NCBI GenBank assembly: GCA_002412425.1
Contig: DHVB01000056.1
Span: forward strand, 17,811-34,750
From: Bacteroidales bacterium UBA5219
GTDB taxonomy: Bacteria > Bacteroidota > Bacteroidia > Bacteroidales > ML635J-15
Direction of reading: 5' to 3'
DNA: 16,940 nucleotides
Below the pieces are notes generated by a model. That model did not search any database and was not told where the DNA came from. It saw only the letters and a list, made by a program, of their open reading frames with translations. Shown here one piece after another: positions 1 through 7,595 of the stretch. The position numbers and the translations under genes are program-made. Within the stretch, counting starts at the first letter, position 1. Every line of letters starts with the position of its first letter.

Positions 1-849
1 TTGGAAAACTATAGTGTTTTCGCCTTCTGCTAAACCAGTGATTGTAAATGGGCTTGTAGTTGTATAAGCAGGAGCTCCTCCATTTAATTTATATTCAAGT
101 TTTCCGTCAGTTCCTAGTTCAAAGTTTGTTGTAGTAAAATTAACTTCAACTTGGTTTACGTTTACTATAGCGTTGTTTGCAGGACTATTAATTGTTAATA
201 CTGTAGTTCCAGTTGCAACAAAAGTACCTTCAATAATTAGGCTTCCTTGTAAACCTGCGCTACCATCAGCACCTTCGCTATTGTATGCGTATAATCTAAA
301 TTCGGCAGTTGTTGATAAATTTTGATAAGCTGCACCTGGTGTTAAAGTATTGTTCTTCCAATTGCTATTTAAATCTGGACAAGTTAATACTCCATCTGTG
401 TTGGTTAGAGCTTCGTTAATAGCTTCATAAGTACTTAAAGTACTTGCAAAACCATCATCACTACCTCTCCATTCAAATTGTCTAGGACCGCCACCGCTAC
501 GACCAAGTCCAAACTTAATTGAAGTAATGGTAAAAGTGTAACCTGTAACTGGTTCTATAGAGAAGCCAATGTATTTGGCTAAATCAATATCTCCAGTAAA
601 CACATCGCTATCGCTTGTTGCTCCAAGTGGCCAGTTTTTGGCTCTAAAGTTACCAGTACTACTTGATGAAGTGGCACCTACTTTTAAGAGTGGTTGCGGT
701 GTTATGCCCTCATAAGTGTCGCCATTATATGTAAATGACGTAACATCGTTGCCACTACCTGCAAAGTCATAAGTGGCAGTAAAATTTGTTTGTGCAAATG
801 TTATTGTAACAAATAACAATAAAGCACTTAGTAAAGAAATTTTTCTCAT
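1..849 (-). CDS. Secreted Ig-like surface protein, N-terminal part (cut by window edge)
   Basis: The frame opens at ATG 849-847 and stays open for 283 codons to base 1, so only the N-terminus is here. It begins with a typical signal peptide (MRKISLLSALLLFVTITFA, then Q) with cleavage expected after Ala19. The mature part is rich in Thr, Ser, Asn and Gly and has the look of beta-sandwich modules. One runs from about residue 20 to 210 (aromatic and glycine rich, with FEWRGSDDGF near 125). The second, from about 215 (LTINSPANNAIVNVNQVEVNF), resembles the Ig-like modules of Bacteroidota extracellular proteins. Family knowledge suggests that such proteins often end in a type IX secretion sorting domain, but that end is outside the window and is inference. 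The function is unknown: adhesin, enzyme or lamin-tail-type protein are all possible. A Bacteroidota-type promoter lies about 60 bases upstream, and the gene appears monocistronic at its 5' end. Confidence 0.85.
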   Translation of the reverse strand, partial: MRKISLLSALLLFVTITFAQTNFTATYDFAGSGNDVTSFTYNGDTYEGITPQPLLKVGATSSSSTGNFRAKNWPLGATSDSDVFTGDIDLAKYIGFSIEPVTGYTFTITSIKFGLGRSGGGPRQFEWRGSDDGFASTLSTYEAINEALTNTDGVLTCPDLNSNWKNNTLTPGAAYQNLSTTAEFRLYAYNSEGADGSAGLQGSLIIEGTFVATGTTVLTINSPANNAIVNVNQVEVNFTTTNFELGTDGKLEYKLNGGAPAYTTTSPFTITGLAEGENTIVFQ

Positions 850-905
850 AATTTTTTAAATTTTAATATTTAGTTTTTTTTAACAATTCTTTTTCTAATT
901 TGGTA

Positions 906-937
906 CAAAAATACAAAACCGTTAATACATTAATCAA
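906..937 (-). promoter_or_regulatory. Promoter of the secreted Ig-like protein
   Basis: Reading the minus strand, TATTTTTG (913-906) fits the Bacteroidota -7 consensus TAnnTTTG exactly. A TTG (937-935) lies 21 bases upstream at the -33 position. Transcription would start near base 900, giving a leader of about 50 nt before the ATG at 849. The region is very AT-rich, so chance matches occur. Confidence 0.45.
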
Positions 938-1006
938 TAAGTCTAATTAATAATTATCAACATTTTATTAACAATCACAATTTTTATATTATTTTATTTT
1001 AACAAC

Positions 1007-1044
1007 AAAAAAAACGAAGATTGTTTTTAGTAATCTTCGTTTTT
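1007..1044 (-). terminator. Intrinsic terminator of the merR-nif3-zinc-ribbon operon
   Basis: A perfect 13-bp inverted repeat (1010-1022 with 1032-1044, core CGAAGATT/AATCTTCG) has a 9-base loop. On the minus strand it starts 8 bases past the stop codon at 1052 and runs into eight U residues (A-run 1007-1014). The symmetric T-run on the other side would let it work in both directions, but no plus-strand gene ends here. Confidence 0.85.
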
Positions 1045-1051
1045 AATTTCT

Positions 1052-1813
1052 TTATTTTTCTAAAATATCTGGGTCAACTAAAATTCTACCACAAAATTCG
1101 CAAGGAATAATTTTTCTACTTGATTTAATGTCAATTTGTCTTTGCGGTGTAATTTTATTAAAACAACCTCCACAGGCATCACGCTCTATAGACACAACTG
1201 CTAATTTATTTAAAACATTGTTTCTAATACGACTGTAAGCAGCTAATAATCTAGCATCTATGTTTTCTGCAATTTCTTCTCTCTCTTTATTTTGTTTTTC
1301 TTCATCTACTTTAGTTTCAGAAATAATAGTATCTAATTCTTGTTTTTTCTGCTCTAAATGTTGTTGTTTGTCAACCAATTTTTCATTAGCTTCTTCTATT
1401 TGTGCAGTCTTTTGCTCAATTTCATGTTTGTACTCTCTTATTTTCTTATCGCAAAGTTCAATTTCTAAATTTTGATACTCAATTTCTTTGCTTAAAGAGT
1501 CAAACTCTCTGTTATTACGCACGTTGTTTTGTTGCTCAGTATATTTTTTTATCAGAGCTTCGGCATCTAATTTTGCATTTTCGCTAAACGAAATGTCTTC
1601 ATTAAGTTTAGTGATGTCGTTTTTAAAATTTGCTATTCGCGTTTCTAAACCTGCAATTTCATCTTCTAAATCATTGACTTCTAAAGGTAATTCACCTCTT
1701 AAAATTCTTATTTGGTCGATTTTAGTGTCAATTAATTGAAGTCTGTACAAGTTTTTAAGCTTTTCTGTAACACTTTGTGTTGATTTGTCAATTTTATTTT
1801 CTGCTTTTGCCAT
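1052..1813 (-). CDS. Coiled-coil protein with C4-type zinc ribbon
   Basis: The 253-residue protein has two parts. Residues about 15-190 are Glu/Lys/Gln-rich heptad-like sequence expected to form a long helical hairpin. The C-terminus carries a zinc ribbon with ligands Cys214-x2-Cys217 and Cys238-x2-Cys241. This architecture matches the widespread C4-type zinc-ribbon family (PF02591; Chlamydia CT398/CdsZ is a member). The molecular role is poorly known; members have been linked to secretion and flagellar scaffolds in other phyla, and nothing here shows that for this protein. There is no signal peptide, so it is cytoplasmic. It is the last gene of a three-gene operon. Its ATG lies one base after the nif3 stop codon, so translation is probably coupled. 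A strong hairpin terminator follows directly. Confidence 0.88.
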   Translation of the reverse strand: MAKAENKIDKSTQSVTEKLKNLYRLQLIDTKIDQIRILRGELPLEVNDLEDEIAGLETRIANFKNDITKLNEDISFSENAKLDAEALIKKYTEQQNNVRNNREFDSLSKEIEYQNLEIELCDKKIREYKHEIEQKTAQIEEANEKLVDKQQHLEQKKQELDTIISETKVDEEKQNKEREEIAENIDARLLAAYSRIRNNVLNKLAVVSIERDACGGCFNKITPQRQIDIKSSRKIIPCEFCGRILVDPDILEK

Positions 1814-1814
1814 T

Positions 1815-2909
1815 TTAAAAAGTTTTAATCGGATTTATATTTTTTTCCGAAAATCGGACTGCAAAGTTAGGATTTTTTTTCATAATAATATCATAAAAAA
1901 TTTCTTTTGTGAATTGTTCACTTTCAAAATGTCCAATATCGGCTATTAATATTTGTTTTTCTGCTAAAAAATAATCATGAAATTTAATGTCGCCACTAAC
2001 AAAGACATCAGCTTTACTGCTTTTTGCAGTATTGATTAAAAAAGCACCACTGCCACCGCAAACAGCTACTTTTTTAATTTTTTTGTTTAAAAATTCGCTG
2101 TGTTTTATTATTGTGCTATTAAATTTTTCTTTTAAAAGTTTTAAAAAATCTATTTCTGCAACTTCTTGTTCCAACTCGCCAATCATTCCCAAACCTACAT
2201 TGTTATGTGGATTTTCTAATTTGTATATGTCGTAAGCAACTTCTTCGTATGGGTGTGATTTAAGAATTGCCTGTAATATTTTATTTCTAAGATATTTTGG
2301 ATAAATAGTTTCTATACGTACTTCTTTTTCAAAATGTGTTTCGCCAATTTGACCAACAAATGGATTTGAATTATTGCTGGCTCTAAAACTTCCTTCGCCT
2401 TGCAAATTGTAACTACAGTTATCGTAATTTCCAATTTGACCAGCACCTGCTTCAAACATTGAATTTCTTACAATATCAGCATGAGAAGTTGGAACAAAAA
2501 CTGCAATTTTTTCTAAAATGTTTTTTTCAGGAGAAAGTATCTTTAAATTTTTTAAGCCTATTTTCTCACAAATTTTATAGCTAACACCTTGATTTACTTT
2601 GTCAAAATTTGTGTGAGTACAATAAATTGAAATATCGTTTTTAATTGCTAAGATAATTGATTTTTCTATATCATCGCTTCCTGTAATTTTTCTTAACTTA
2701 TTGAAAATGAGAGGGTGATGAGCTATGATAAAATTGCAGTTGTGGTCAATTGCTTCTTGAACAACTTCTGAGGTTACATCAAGACTTATTAAAATTCCTG
2801 AAATTTCTTTTTCTAAATTTCCAACTTGTAAACCAGAGTTGTCGTATTCTTCTTGTAAAGATAGTGGAGCAAATTCTTCAAAACTATTAATAATGTCTTT
2901 TATCTTCAT
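1815..2909 (-). CDS. Nif3-like dinuclear metal centre protein with PII/CutA-like insert
   Basis: The 364-residue protein belongs to the Nif3/YbgI/YqfO family (DUF34). Putative metal ligands are visible: His64-His65 in IIAHHPLIF, His99 and Asp103 in CTHTNFD, and His327 and Glu331 in ADIGHFESE. These match the di-metal site of YbgI-type hexamers. Residues about 130-232 form the extra domain found in longer members such as Bacillus YqfO (PII/CutA-like, with SHPYEEVAYDIY at its end), which is why it is about 110 residues longer than YbgI. Bacterial annotations often call members GTP cyclohydrolase I type 2, but that activity is not secure, so no symbol is given. It sits 6 bases after the merR-like gene and 1 base before the zinc-ribbon gene. 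It has no signal peptide and is cytosolic. Confidence 0.93.
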   Translation of the reverse strand: MKIKDIINSFEEFAPLSLQEEYDNSGLQVGNLEKEISGILISLDVTSEVVQEAIDHNCNFIIAHHPLIFNKLRKITGSDDIEKSIILAIKNDISIYCTHTNFDKVNQGVSYKICEKIGLKNLKILSPEKNILEKIAVFVPTSHADIVRNSMFEAGAGQIGNYDNCSYNLQGEGSFRASNNSNPFVGQIGETHFEKEVRIETIYPKYLRNKILQAILKSHPYEEVAYDIYKLENPHNNVGLGMIGELEQEVAEIDFLKLLKEKFNSTIIKHSEFLNKKIKKVAVCGGSGAFLINTAKSSKADVFVSGDIKFHDYFLAEKQILIADIGHFESEQFTKEIFYDIIMKKNPNFAVRFSEKNINPIKTF

Positions 2910-2915
2910 TAAAAA

Positions 2916-3251
2916 TTATAATTCATTTTTTATAGCGAGTAATAAATCTTTAATTTCGTTAAGTTTTTTTACAGCTTCAAAATTATGTTCTGTTTCTTCA
3001 AGGTTTTCTTTAATCTTCTTTTTTGCACCTTTAAGTGTCATACCTCTTTCTTTAACCAAGTGCCAAATTAAATGAAAATTATCAATATCTTTTGCTGTAA
3101 ATAATCTATTCCCTTTTTTATTTTTTTGAGGTTTTATAATATCAAATTCATTTTCCCAATATCTTATTAAAGATGTTTTAACATTAAACATTTCGGCAAC
3201 CTCGCCAATGGAGTAGAATAGTTTATCGGGTTTTTTATTTTCGGTTGACAT
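2916..3251 (-). CDS. MerR-family transcriptional regulator
   Basis: The small 111-residue protein is almost entirely the MerR winged-helix DNA-binding domain. A helix-turn-helix (YSIGEVAEMFNVKTSLIRYWENEF, residues about 13-36) is followed by the wing (KNKKGNRLFTAKDIDNFHLI) and a second helical part (LVKERGMTLKGAKKKI). The remaining 30 residues are a helix suited to dimerisation. There is no effector domain and no cysteine-based metal site, so the signal it senses cannot be read from the sequence. It opens the operon with the nif3-like and zinc-ribbon genes (6-base gap). A role in controlling these genes or its own promoter is inference from position. The promoter just upstream leaves only about a dozen bases of leader. 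Confidence 0.92.
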   Translation of the reverse strand: MSTENKKPDKLFYSIGEVAEMFNVKTSLIRYWENEFDIIKPQKNKKGNRLFTAKDIDNFHLIWHLVKERGMTLKGAKKKIKENLEETEHNFEAVKKLNEIKDLLLAIKNEL

Positions 3252-3268
3252 GTTTATTATTTAGTTTT

Positions 3269-3299
3269 CAAAAATGATAAAATTTATTTTAAAATCAAA
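3269..3299 (-). promoter_or_regulatory. Promoter of the merR-nif3-zinc-ribbon operon
   Basis: On the minus strand TTTG (3299-3296) and CATTTTTG (3276-3269; one mismatch to TAnnTTTG) are separated by exactly 19 bases, the usual Bacteroidota spacing. Transcription would start near 3263, leaving a very short leader before the ATG at 3251. Confidence 0.5.
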
Positions 3300-3319
3300 A
3301 TATTTTTAGAGATTCTTAA

Positions 3320-4786
3320 CTAAATTTCCCATTCAAACCCTTCTTTTGTATCTTTTACTTTTATCCCAATTTTAGTAAGTTCATCACGAATAAAGTCGGA
3401 AGTTGCCCAATCTTTCTTTTCTTTTGCTGAGAGTCTTAGATTTAAAACCATATTTACAACATCTTCTAACATTTCGTTATTACCAGCATCTTCGTTTTCT
3501 AATTTTAATCCTAAAACATTGAATAGGAATGTGTTATATGTTTCTTTTAAGATGTTTAAATTTTTCTCATCAATTTTTTCGCTACCTGTTGCAACTGAAT
3601 TAATTGTTTTTAACCCTTCAAATAAATTAGAAATTAAAATAGGAGAGTTTAAATCATCATTCATTGCATCATAACAATCTTGGCGAAATTTTTCTGCATC
3701 AAAATTATTTTCTTTGCTTGGCTTTAATCCTTGTAATGTTTCAACACCTTTTAGTAATCTCGCTAAACCTTTTTCAGCAGCTTGTAAAGCTTCGTTTGAA
3801 AAATCTAAAGTACTTCTATAGTGTGCTTGCAAAATAAAAAATCTAATTGTCATTGGTGAGTAAGCTTTTTCTAAAACTTTGTTTGCTCCAGTAAAAAGTT
3901 CATCTAAAGTAATAAAATTGCCTAAGGATTTTCCCATTTTTTGTCCATTTATTGTAATCATATTATTATGAACCCAATAATTAATGGAGTTTTCGCCAAC
4001 AGCTATTGTATTTTGAGCAATTTCACATTCGTGATGAGGGAAAAGCAAGTCCATTCCGCCACCATGAATATCAAATTTTTCACCTAAATATTTATGTCCC
4101 ATTGCCGAACATTCTGCGTGCCAGCCAGGAAATCCTTGTCCCCATGGTGAATTCCAACGCATAATATGTTCTGGGCTAGCATTTTTCCACAAGGCAAAGT
4201 CAAAACTATTGCGTTTTTCATCTTGCCCGTCAAGTTGGCGAGTATTTGAATATAAATCTTCTAAAATTCTACCTGAAAGTTTACCGTAATTATATTTTTG
4301 ATTGTATTTTTCAACATCAAAATATACAGAACCATTGCTAACATAAGCATAACCTGTATCTATAATTTTTTGGGTAAGTTCAATTTGTTCAATAATATGT
4401 CCAGAAGCGCGAGGTTCTATGCTTGGTCTCAAAACATTTAGCTTGTCCATATCTCTGTGGTATCTGTCGCTATAAAACTGAGCAATTTCCATTGGCTCAA
4501 CTTGTTCCAACTTAGCTTTTTTAGCAATTTTATCTTCGCCTTGGTCGGCATCACTTTCCAAATGTCCAACATCGGTAATATTGCGAACATATCTTACTTT
4601 ATAACCAATATGTTGAAAATATCTAAAAAGTAAATCAAAAGTAATTGCAGGACGTGCATGTCCTAAATGAGCATCTCCATAAACGGTTGGTCCACATACA
4701 TACATGCCAACAAACGGAGGTTTTATAGCTGTGAATTTTTCTTTTTTACGACTAAGCGAATTGTATAAAAATAAATTTTCTTGCAT
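3320..4786 (-). CDS. cysS: Cysteinyl-tRNA synthetase
   Basis: The 488-residue cytosolic enzyme charges tRNA(Cys) with cysteine in an ATP-dependent reaction. It has the class I signatures: a HIGH motif seen as HLGH (residues 40-43) after CGPTVYGDA, and a KMSKS motif seen as KMGKS (283-287). The zinc ligands that select cysteine are Cys31, Cys226 (GWHAECSAM), His251 and Glu255 (HHECE), with the same spacing as in the E. coli enzyme. The C-terminal helical tRNA-binding part ends in DFIRDELTKIGIKVKDTKEGFEWEI, which is typical of the family. Length is near normal (E. coli 461). The start MQENLFLYNSLSRKKE is a usual start for this group. It lies divergent from the phosphatase gene. The gap to the downstream merR gene is 68 bases and contains that gene's own promoter. 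Confidence 0.98.
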   Translation of the reverse strand: MQENLFLYNSLSRKKEKFTAIKPPFVGMYVCGPTVYGDAHLGHARPAITFDLLFRYFQHIGYKVRYVRNITDVGHLESDADQGEDKIAKKAKLEQVEPMEIAQFYSDRYHRDMDKLNVLRPSIEPRASGHIIEQIELTQKIIDTGYAYVSNGSVYFDVEKYNQKYNYGKLSGRILEDLYSNTRQLDGQDEKRNSFDFALWKNASPEHIMRWNSPWGQGFPGWHAECSAMGHKYLGEKFDIHGGGMDLLFPHHECEIAQNTIAVGENSINYWVHNNMITINGQKMGKSLGNFITLDELFTGANKVLEKAYSPMTIRFFILQAHYRSTLDFSNEALQAAEKGLARLLKGVETLQGLKPSKENNFDAEKFRQDCYDAMNDDLNSPILISNLFEGLKTINSVATGSEKIDEKNLNILKETYNTFLFNVLGLKLENEDAGNNEMLEDVVNMVLNLRLSAKEKKDWATSDFIRDELTKIGIKVKDTKEGFEWEI

Positions 4787-4815
4787 AATAATTTTTTAAA
4801 CATAAAATTTAAGCC

Positions 4816-4823
4816 CAAAAATA
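4816..4823 (-). promoter_or_regulatory. Possible -7 box of cysS
   Basis: The minus strand reads TATTTTTG, an exact fit to TAnnTTTG, about 30 bases before the cysS ATG. No clear TTG lies at the -33 distance, so this rests on one box in AT-rich DNA. Confidence 0.33.
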
Positions 4824-4890
4824 ATAAATTATTTTGAAATAACATGTGTTGAAAAATAATGTTTATTTTTAACACCATTGTAACATTGAA

Positions 4891-4926
4891 TTTGTTTTTT
4901 TATTTAATAAAAAATGAGTAAAATTG
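4891..4926 (+). promoter_or_regulatory. Possible promoter of the alkaline phosphatase gene
   Basis: TTTG at 4891-4894 and TAAAATTG at 4919-4926 (one mismatch to TAnnTTTG) are 24 bases apart, longer than usual. The inferred leader would be only about 13 bases. A six-codon reading frame (ATG 4939) overlaps the phosphatase ATG at 4946 out of frame. No sequence I can call a phosphate-control box is visible. Confidence 0.3.
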
Positions 4927-4945
4927 TGGTCTAAAAAAATGAAAA

Positions 4946-6388
4946 ATGAAATATTTTAAATCTGTATTTGTTATTAGTATTGTCTTAGTATTGAGTTTAC
5001 TAAGTTTTTCGTGTAAAACATTGAATAATAAGGAAAATGTTGGAGCCGATAAGAAAAAACCAAAATATATTTTCTTATTTATTGGCGATGGTATGGGAAT
5101 AAATCATGCGAGCTTGGCAAAATATTTTTACAAAGAAAAAGGCGATGATATTAGTTTTACTAATTTTCCATATTTTGGAGTTTGTACAACAACAAGTAAA
5201 AATAGTGTAATTACAGATTCGGGAGCTGCTGGCTCGGCTATTGCTTGTGGCGAAAAAGCCAATTTTGGAAGTATTTCGTATTATCCTTGGTTTTCAAAAG
5301 ACTCGCTTCCTCTTTCTTTTGCTAAAATAGCTCACGAAAACGGAAAGAAAGTTGGAATAATTACTACTGTATCACTAAATCATGCAACTCCTGCGGCTTT
5401 TTACGCACAATCTTCTGATCGTAATTTATATTATGAAATTGGAAGTCAACTTCCAGAATCTGGCTTTGAGTTTTTTGGCGGAGGAGGATTAAAACATGCA
5501 AAAGGAAAAGAAAATACTCAACCAGATTTATATGAAAAAGCAAAGTCAAATAATTATATAGTAAGCTCAAACATAAAAGATTTTGAAAAATTAGATAAAA
5601 AAAATGCAAAATACATGTTTGTTAATCCAAAATTTGGTTTGGATAGCGATATGCCATATTTTATTGATAAAAAAAGTGATGACGGATACAGCTTAGCTCA
5701 ATTTGTTAAAACTGGTATAAAAGTTTTGGAAAATCCAAATGGCTTTTTTATGATGGTTGAAGGCGGGAAAATCGATTGGGCAGCTCATTCAAACGATGGA
5801 GCAACAATTGTAAAAGAAATTTATGATATGGATTTGGCAATTCGCGAAGCTTATAAGTTTTATGAAAAATATCCTGAAGAAACTTTGATTTTTGTAACCG
5901 CCGATCACGAAACAGGTGGCTTGTCATTAGGAAATGCACAAATGGCTTATGAAAGCAATTTTATGCTCTTGGATAATCAAAAAATATCTATTACTAATTT
6001 TTCTGAAAAAATAAAAGATTATAAAGAAAATAATACAAAATATTCTGTTGATGATATTTGGAAATTAGCTGATGAATATTTCTTTACAGAAACTCCTATT
6101 TATACAGCATCTGATTCAACAAGAGTTTTGGAAGCTTTTAATTATTATTTTTACGAAAAATCACCAACAACAAGCCTAGAACCTATAATTATATATGGTG
6201 CAGAAAATCCAGTTGCGTCAATATTTGGAAATATAATGTGTACAAAAGCAGGTGTTGGTTTTACAACTTGGGCTCATACAGCAGCTGCGGTGCCTGTGTT
6301 TGCAGTTGGAGTAGGAGCGGATAGATTCGGTGGTGCTATTGATAATACTGAAATTAAAAAAATACTCTTAGAACTTGTTGAATGGTAA
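4946..6388 (+). CDS. Alkaline phosphatase, probable lipoprotein
   Basis: The 480-residue alkaline phosphatase (PhoA superfamily) hydrolyses phosphate monoesters outside the cytoplasm. The motifs are all present. A metal Asp lies in IGDGMG (Asp48). The nucleophile is Ser92 in VITDSGAAGSA. Further candidate ligands are Glu272, Asp277 and His281 (EGGKIDWAAHSND), Asp320-His321 (TADHETGG), and His444 (WAHTAAAVPVFAVG). The N-terminus has two Lys, a hydrophobic stretch and a Cys at 23 in LLSFSC. This looks like a relaxed Bacteroidota lipobox, so the protein is probably lipid-anchored; cleavage by signal peptidase I is the alternative. Residues 330-420, between the last metal motifs, form an insert of unknown role. 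It has its own transcription unit, divergent from cysS. Control by phosphate is likely from the family but no operator is visible. Confidence 0.93.
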   Translation: MKYFKSVFVISIVLVLSLLSFSCKTLNNKENVGADKKKPKYIFLFIGDGMGINHASLAKYFYKEKGDDISFTNFPYFGVCTTTSKNSVITDSGAAGSAIACGEKANFGSISYYPWFSKDSLPLSFAKIAHENGKKVGIITTVSLNHATPAAFYAQSSDRNLYYEIGSQLPESGFEFFGGGGLKHAKGKENTQPDLYEKAKSNNYIVSSNIKDFEKLDKKNAKYMFVNPKFGLDSDMPYFIDKKSDDGYSLAQFVKTGIKVLENPNGFFMMVEGGKIDWAAHSNDGATIVKEIYDMDLAIREAYKFYEKYPEETLIFVTADHETGGLSLGNAQMAYESNFMLLDNQKISITNFSEKIKDYKENNTKYSVDDIWKLADEYFFTETPIYTASDSTRVLEAFNYYFYEKSPTTSLEPIIIYGAENPVASIFGNIMCTKAGVGFTTWAHTAAAVPVFAVGVGADRFGGAIDNTEIKKILLELVEW

Positions 6389-6417
6389 AATAATAGAGAC
6401 AATAGCGTATATTTATT

Positions 6418-6439
6418 AATTTATAAAGTATAAATTTTT
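6418..6439 (+). terminator. Weak AT-only hairpin after the phosphatase gene
   Basis: AATTTATA (6418-6425) pairs perfectly with TATAAATT (6429-6436) across a 3-base loop and is followed by a short T-run. The stem has no G-C pair, so it would be a weak terminator at best. Confidence 0.3.
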
Positions 6440-6492
6440 AAAAATATATTTAAAAACATAATGTTTTTTTAGGAATTTTAGATTTTTATTTT

Positions 6493-6500
6493 TAATTTTG
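6493..6500 (+). promoter_or_regulatory. -7 promoter box of ilvE
   Basis: TAATTTTG matches TAnnTTTG exactly and lies 24 bases before the ilvE ATG at 6524, so transcription would start near 6507. A T-rich stretch with no exact TTG occupies the -33 position. Confidence 0.4.
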
Positions 6501-6523
6501 AGCGAATATAAAAACTTAATAAT

Positions 6524-7546
6524 ATGCAAGATTTAAATTGGACAAATTTACCTTTTGGTTATGTAAAAACCCATTATAATGTCCGTTCAGTTTTTAAAAA
6601 CGGCAAATGGGGCGAAATAGAAGTTACGGATTCAGAACACGTTACCATGCATATGGCAGCAACTGTATTGCATTATGGACAAGCAGCTTTTGAAGGAATG
6701 AAAGCTTATTGCGGAAAAGATGGTAAAATTCGTCTTTTTAGATGGAAAGAAAATGCAAGACGATTACAAGATTCTGCTCGTGGAATTCAAATGGCTGAAA
6801 TTCCTGAAGAACTTTTCTTTGAAATGTTGAAAAAAGTTATTGCTTTAAACAAAGACTTTGTGCCACCTTACGGAACAGGTGCATCTTTGTACATCCGTCC
6901 AGTATTGTTTGGAACGGGAGCAAGAGTTGGAGTTCAACCAGCTGATGAGTACACTTTTATAATCTTTGTTACGCCAGTAGGTCCTTACTTTAAAGCAGGG
7001 TTTAAACCTGTGGACATCGCAGTTGTAAGAGATTCTGACCGTGCTGCTCCTCTTGGAACAGGAACTTATAAAGTAGGTGGTAACTATGCAGCAAGTTTGG
7101 TAGGAACACAAAAAGCTAAAGACGCTGGTTGCAGTTCACCAATGTATTTAGATGCTAAAGAAAAGAAATATATTGATGAAATTGGTGCAGCAAACTTCTT
7201 TGCTATTAGAAATAATACTTATATTACACCAGAATCTACATCAATATTGCCTTCTATTACAAATAAGAGTTTAGAACAATTAGCAGCTCATCTTGGATAT
7301 AAGGTTGAAAGAAGACCAGTTGCTTTTGATGAACTTAGTACTTTCGAAGAAGTTGGAGCTTGTGGCACTGCAGCTGTAATTTCACCAATAGGAGACATTA
7401 AAGACCTTGATGAAGGAAAAACATACTCTTTCTGTAAAGATGGAAAAGCAGGACCAGTTTCTACAAAATTATACGAAACTTTAGTAGGAATACAATATGG
7501 TGATATCGAAGACCCATTTGGATGGGTAACTGTTCTAGATATTTAA
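6524..7546 (+). CDS. ilvE: Branched-chain amino acid aminotransferase
   Basis: The 340-residue PLP enzyme swaps the amino group between glutamate and the 2-oxo acids of leucine, isoleucine and valine. It performs the last step of their synthesis and the first of their breakdown. It is a class IV aminotransferase of the longer, eukaryote-like (type II) BCAT group. The N-terminal signature ATVLHYGQAAFEGMKAY is at about 46-62. RPVLFGTGARVGV follows near 125-137. The PLP lysine is Lys183 in GTGTYKVGGNYAAS, with the DEIGAANFF motif near 215 and CGTAAVISPIG near 285. It has no signal peptide and is cytosolic. It stands alone with its own -7 box and a hairpin terminator, not in an ilv/leu operon, which fits a shared role in synthesis and catabolism. 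The start at 6524 gives a normal N-terminus. Confidence 0.96.
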   Translation: MQDLNWTNLPFGYVKTHYNVRSVFKNGKWGEIEVTDSEHVTMHMAATVLHYGQAAFEGMKAYCGKDGKIRLFRWKENARRLQDSARGIQMAEIPEELFFEMLKKVIALNKDFVPPYGTGASLYIRPVLFGTGARVGVQPADEYTFIIFVTPVGPYFKAGFKPVDIAVVRDSDRAAPLGTGTYKVGGNYAASLVGTQKAKDAGCSSPMYLDAKEKKYIDEIGAANFFAIRNNTYITPESTSILPSITNKSLEQLAAHLGYKVERRPVAFDELSTFEEVGACGTAAVISPIGDIKDLDEGKTYSFCKDGKAGPVSTKLYETLVGIQYGDIEDPFGWVTVLDI

Positions 7547-7570
7547 ACCAATTTTAAGTGTTAAAAAATT

Positions 7571-7594
7571 AAAAGCTGTCTGCGGACAGCTTTT
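7571..7594. terminator. Bidirectional terminator between ilvE and the convergent epimerase gene
   Basis: AAAAGCTGTC (7571-7580) and GACAGCTTTT (7585-7594) form a perfect 10-bp stem with a TGCG tetraloop. The flanking A- and T-runs give a U-tract in both directions. It sits 24 bases after the ilvE stop and immediately after the epimerase stop at 7596. Confidence 0.88.
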
Positions 7595-7595
7595 G

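Noticed and set aside
6845..7111. An 88-codon frame antisense to ilvE
   Set aside because: It is fully inside a well-supported aminotransferase gene and has low-quality composition (Cys and Ser rich).
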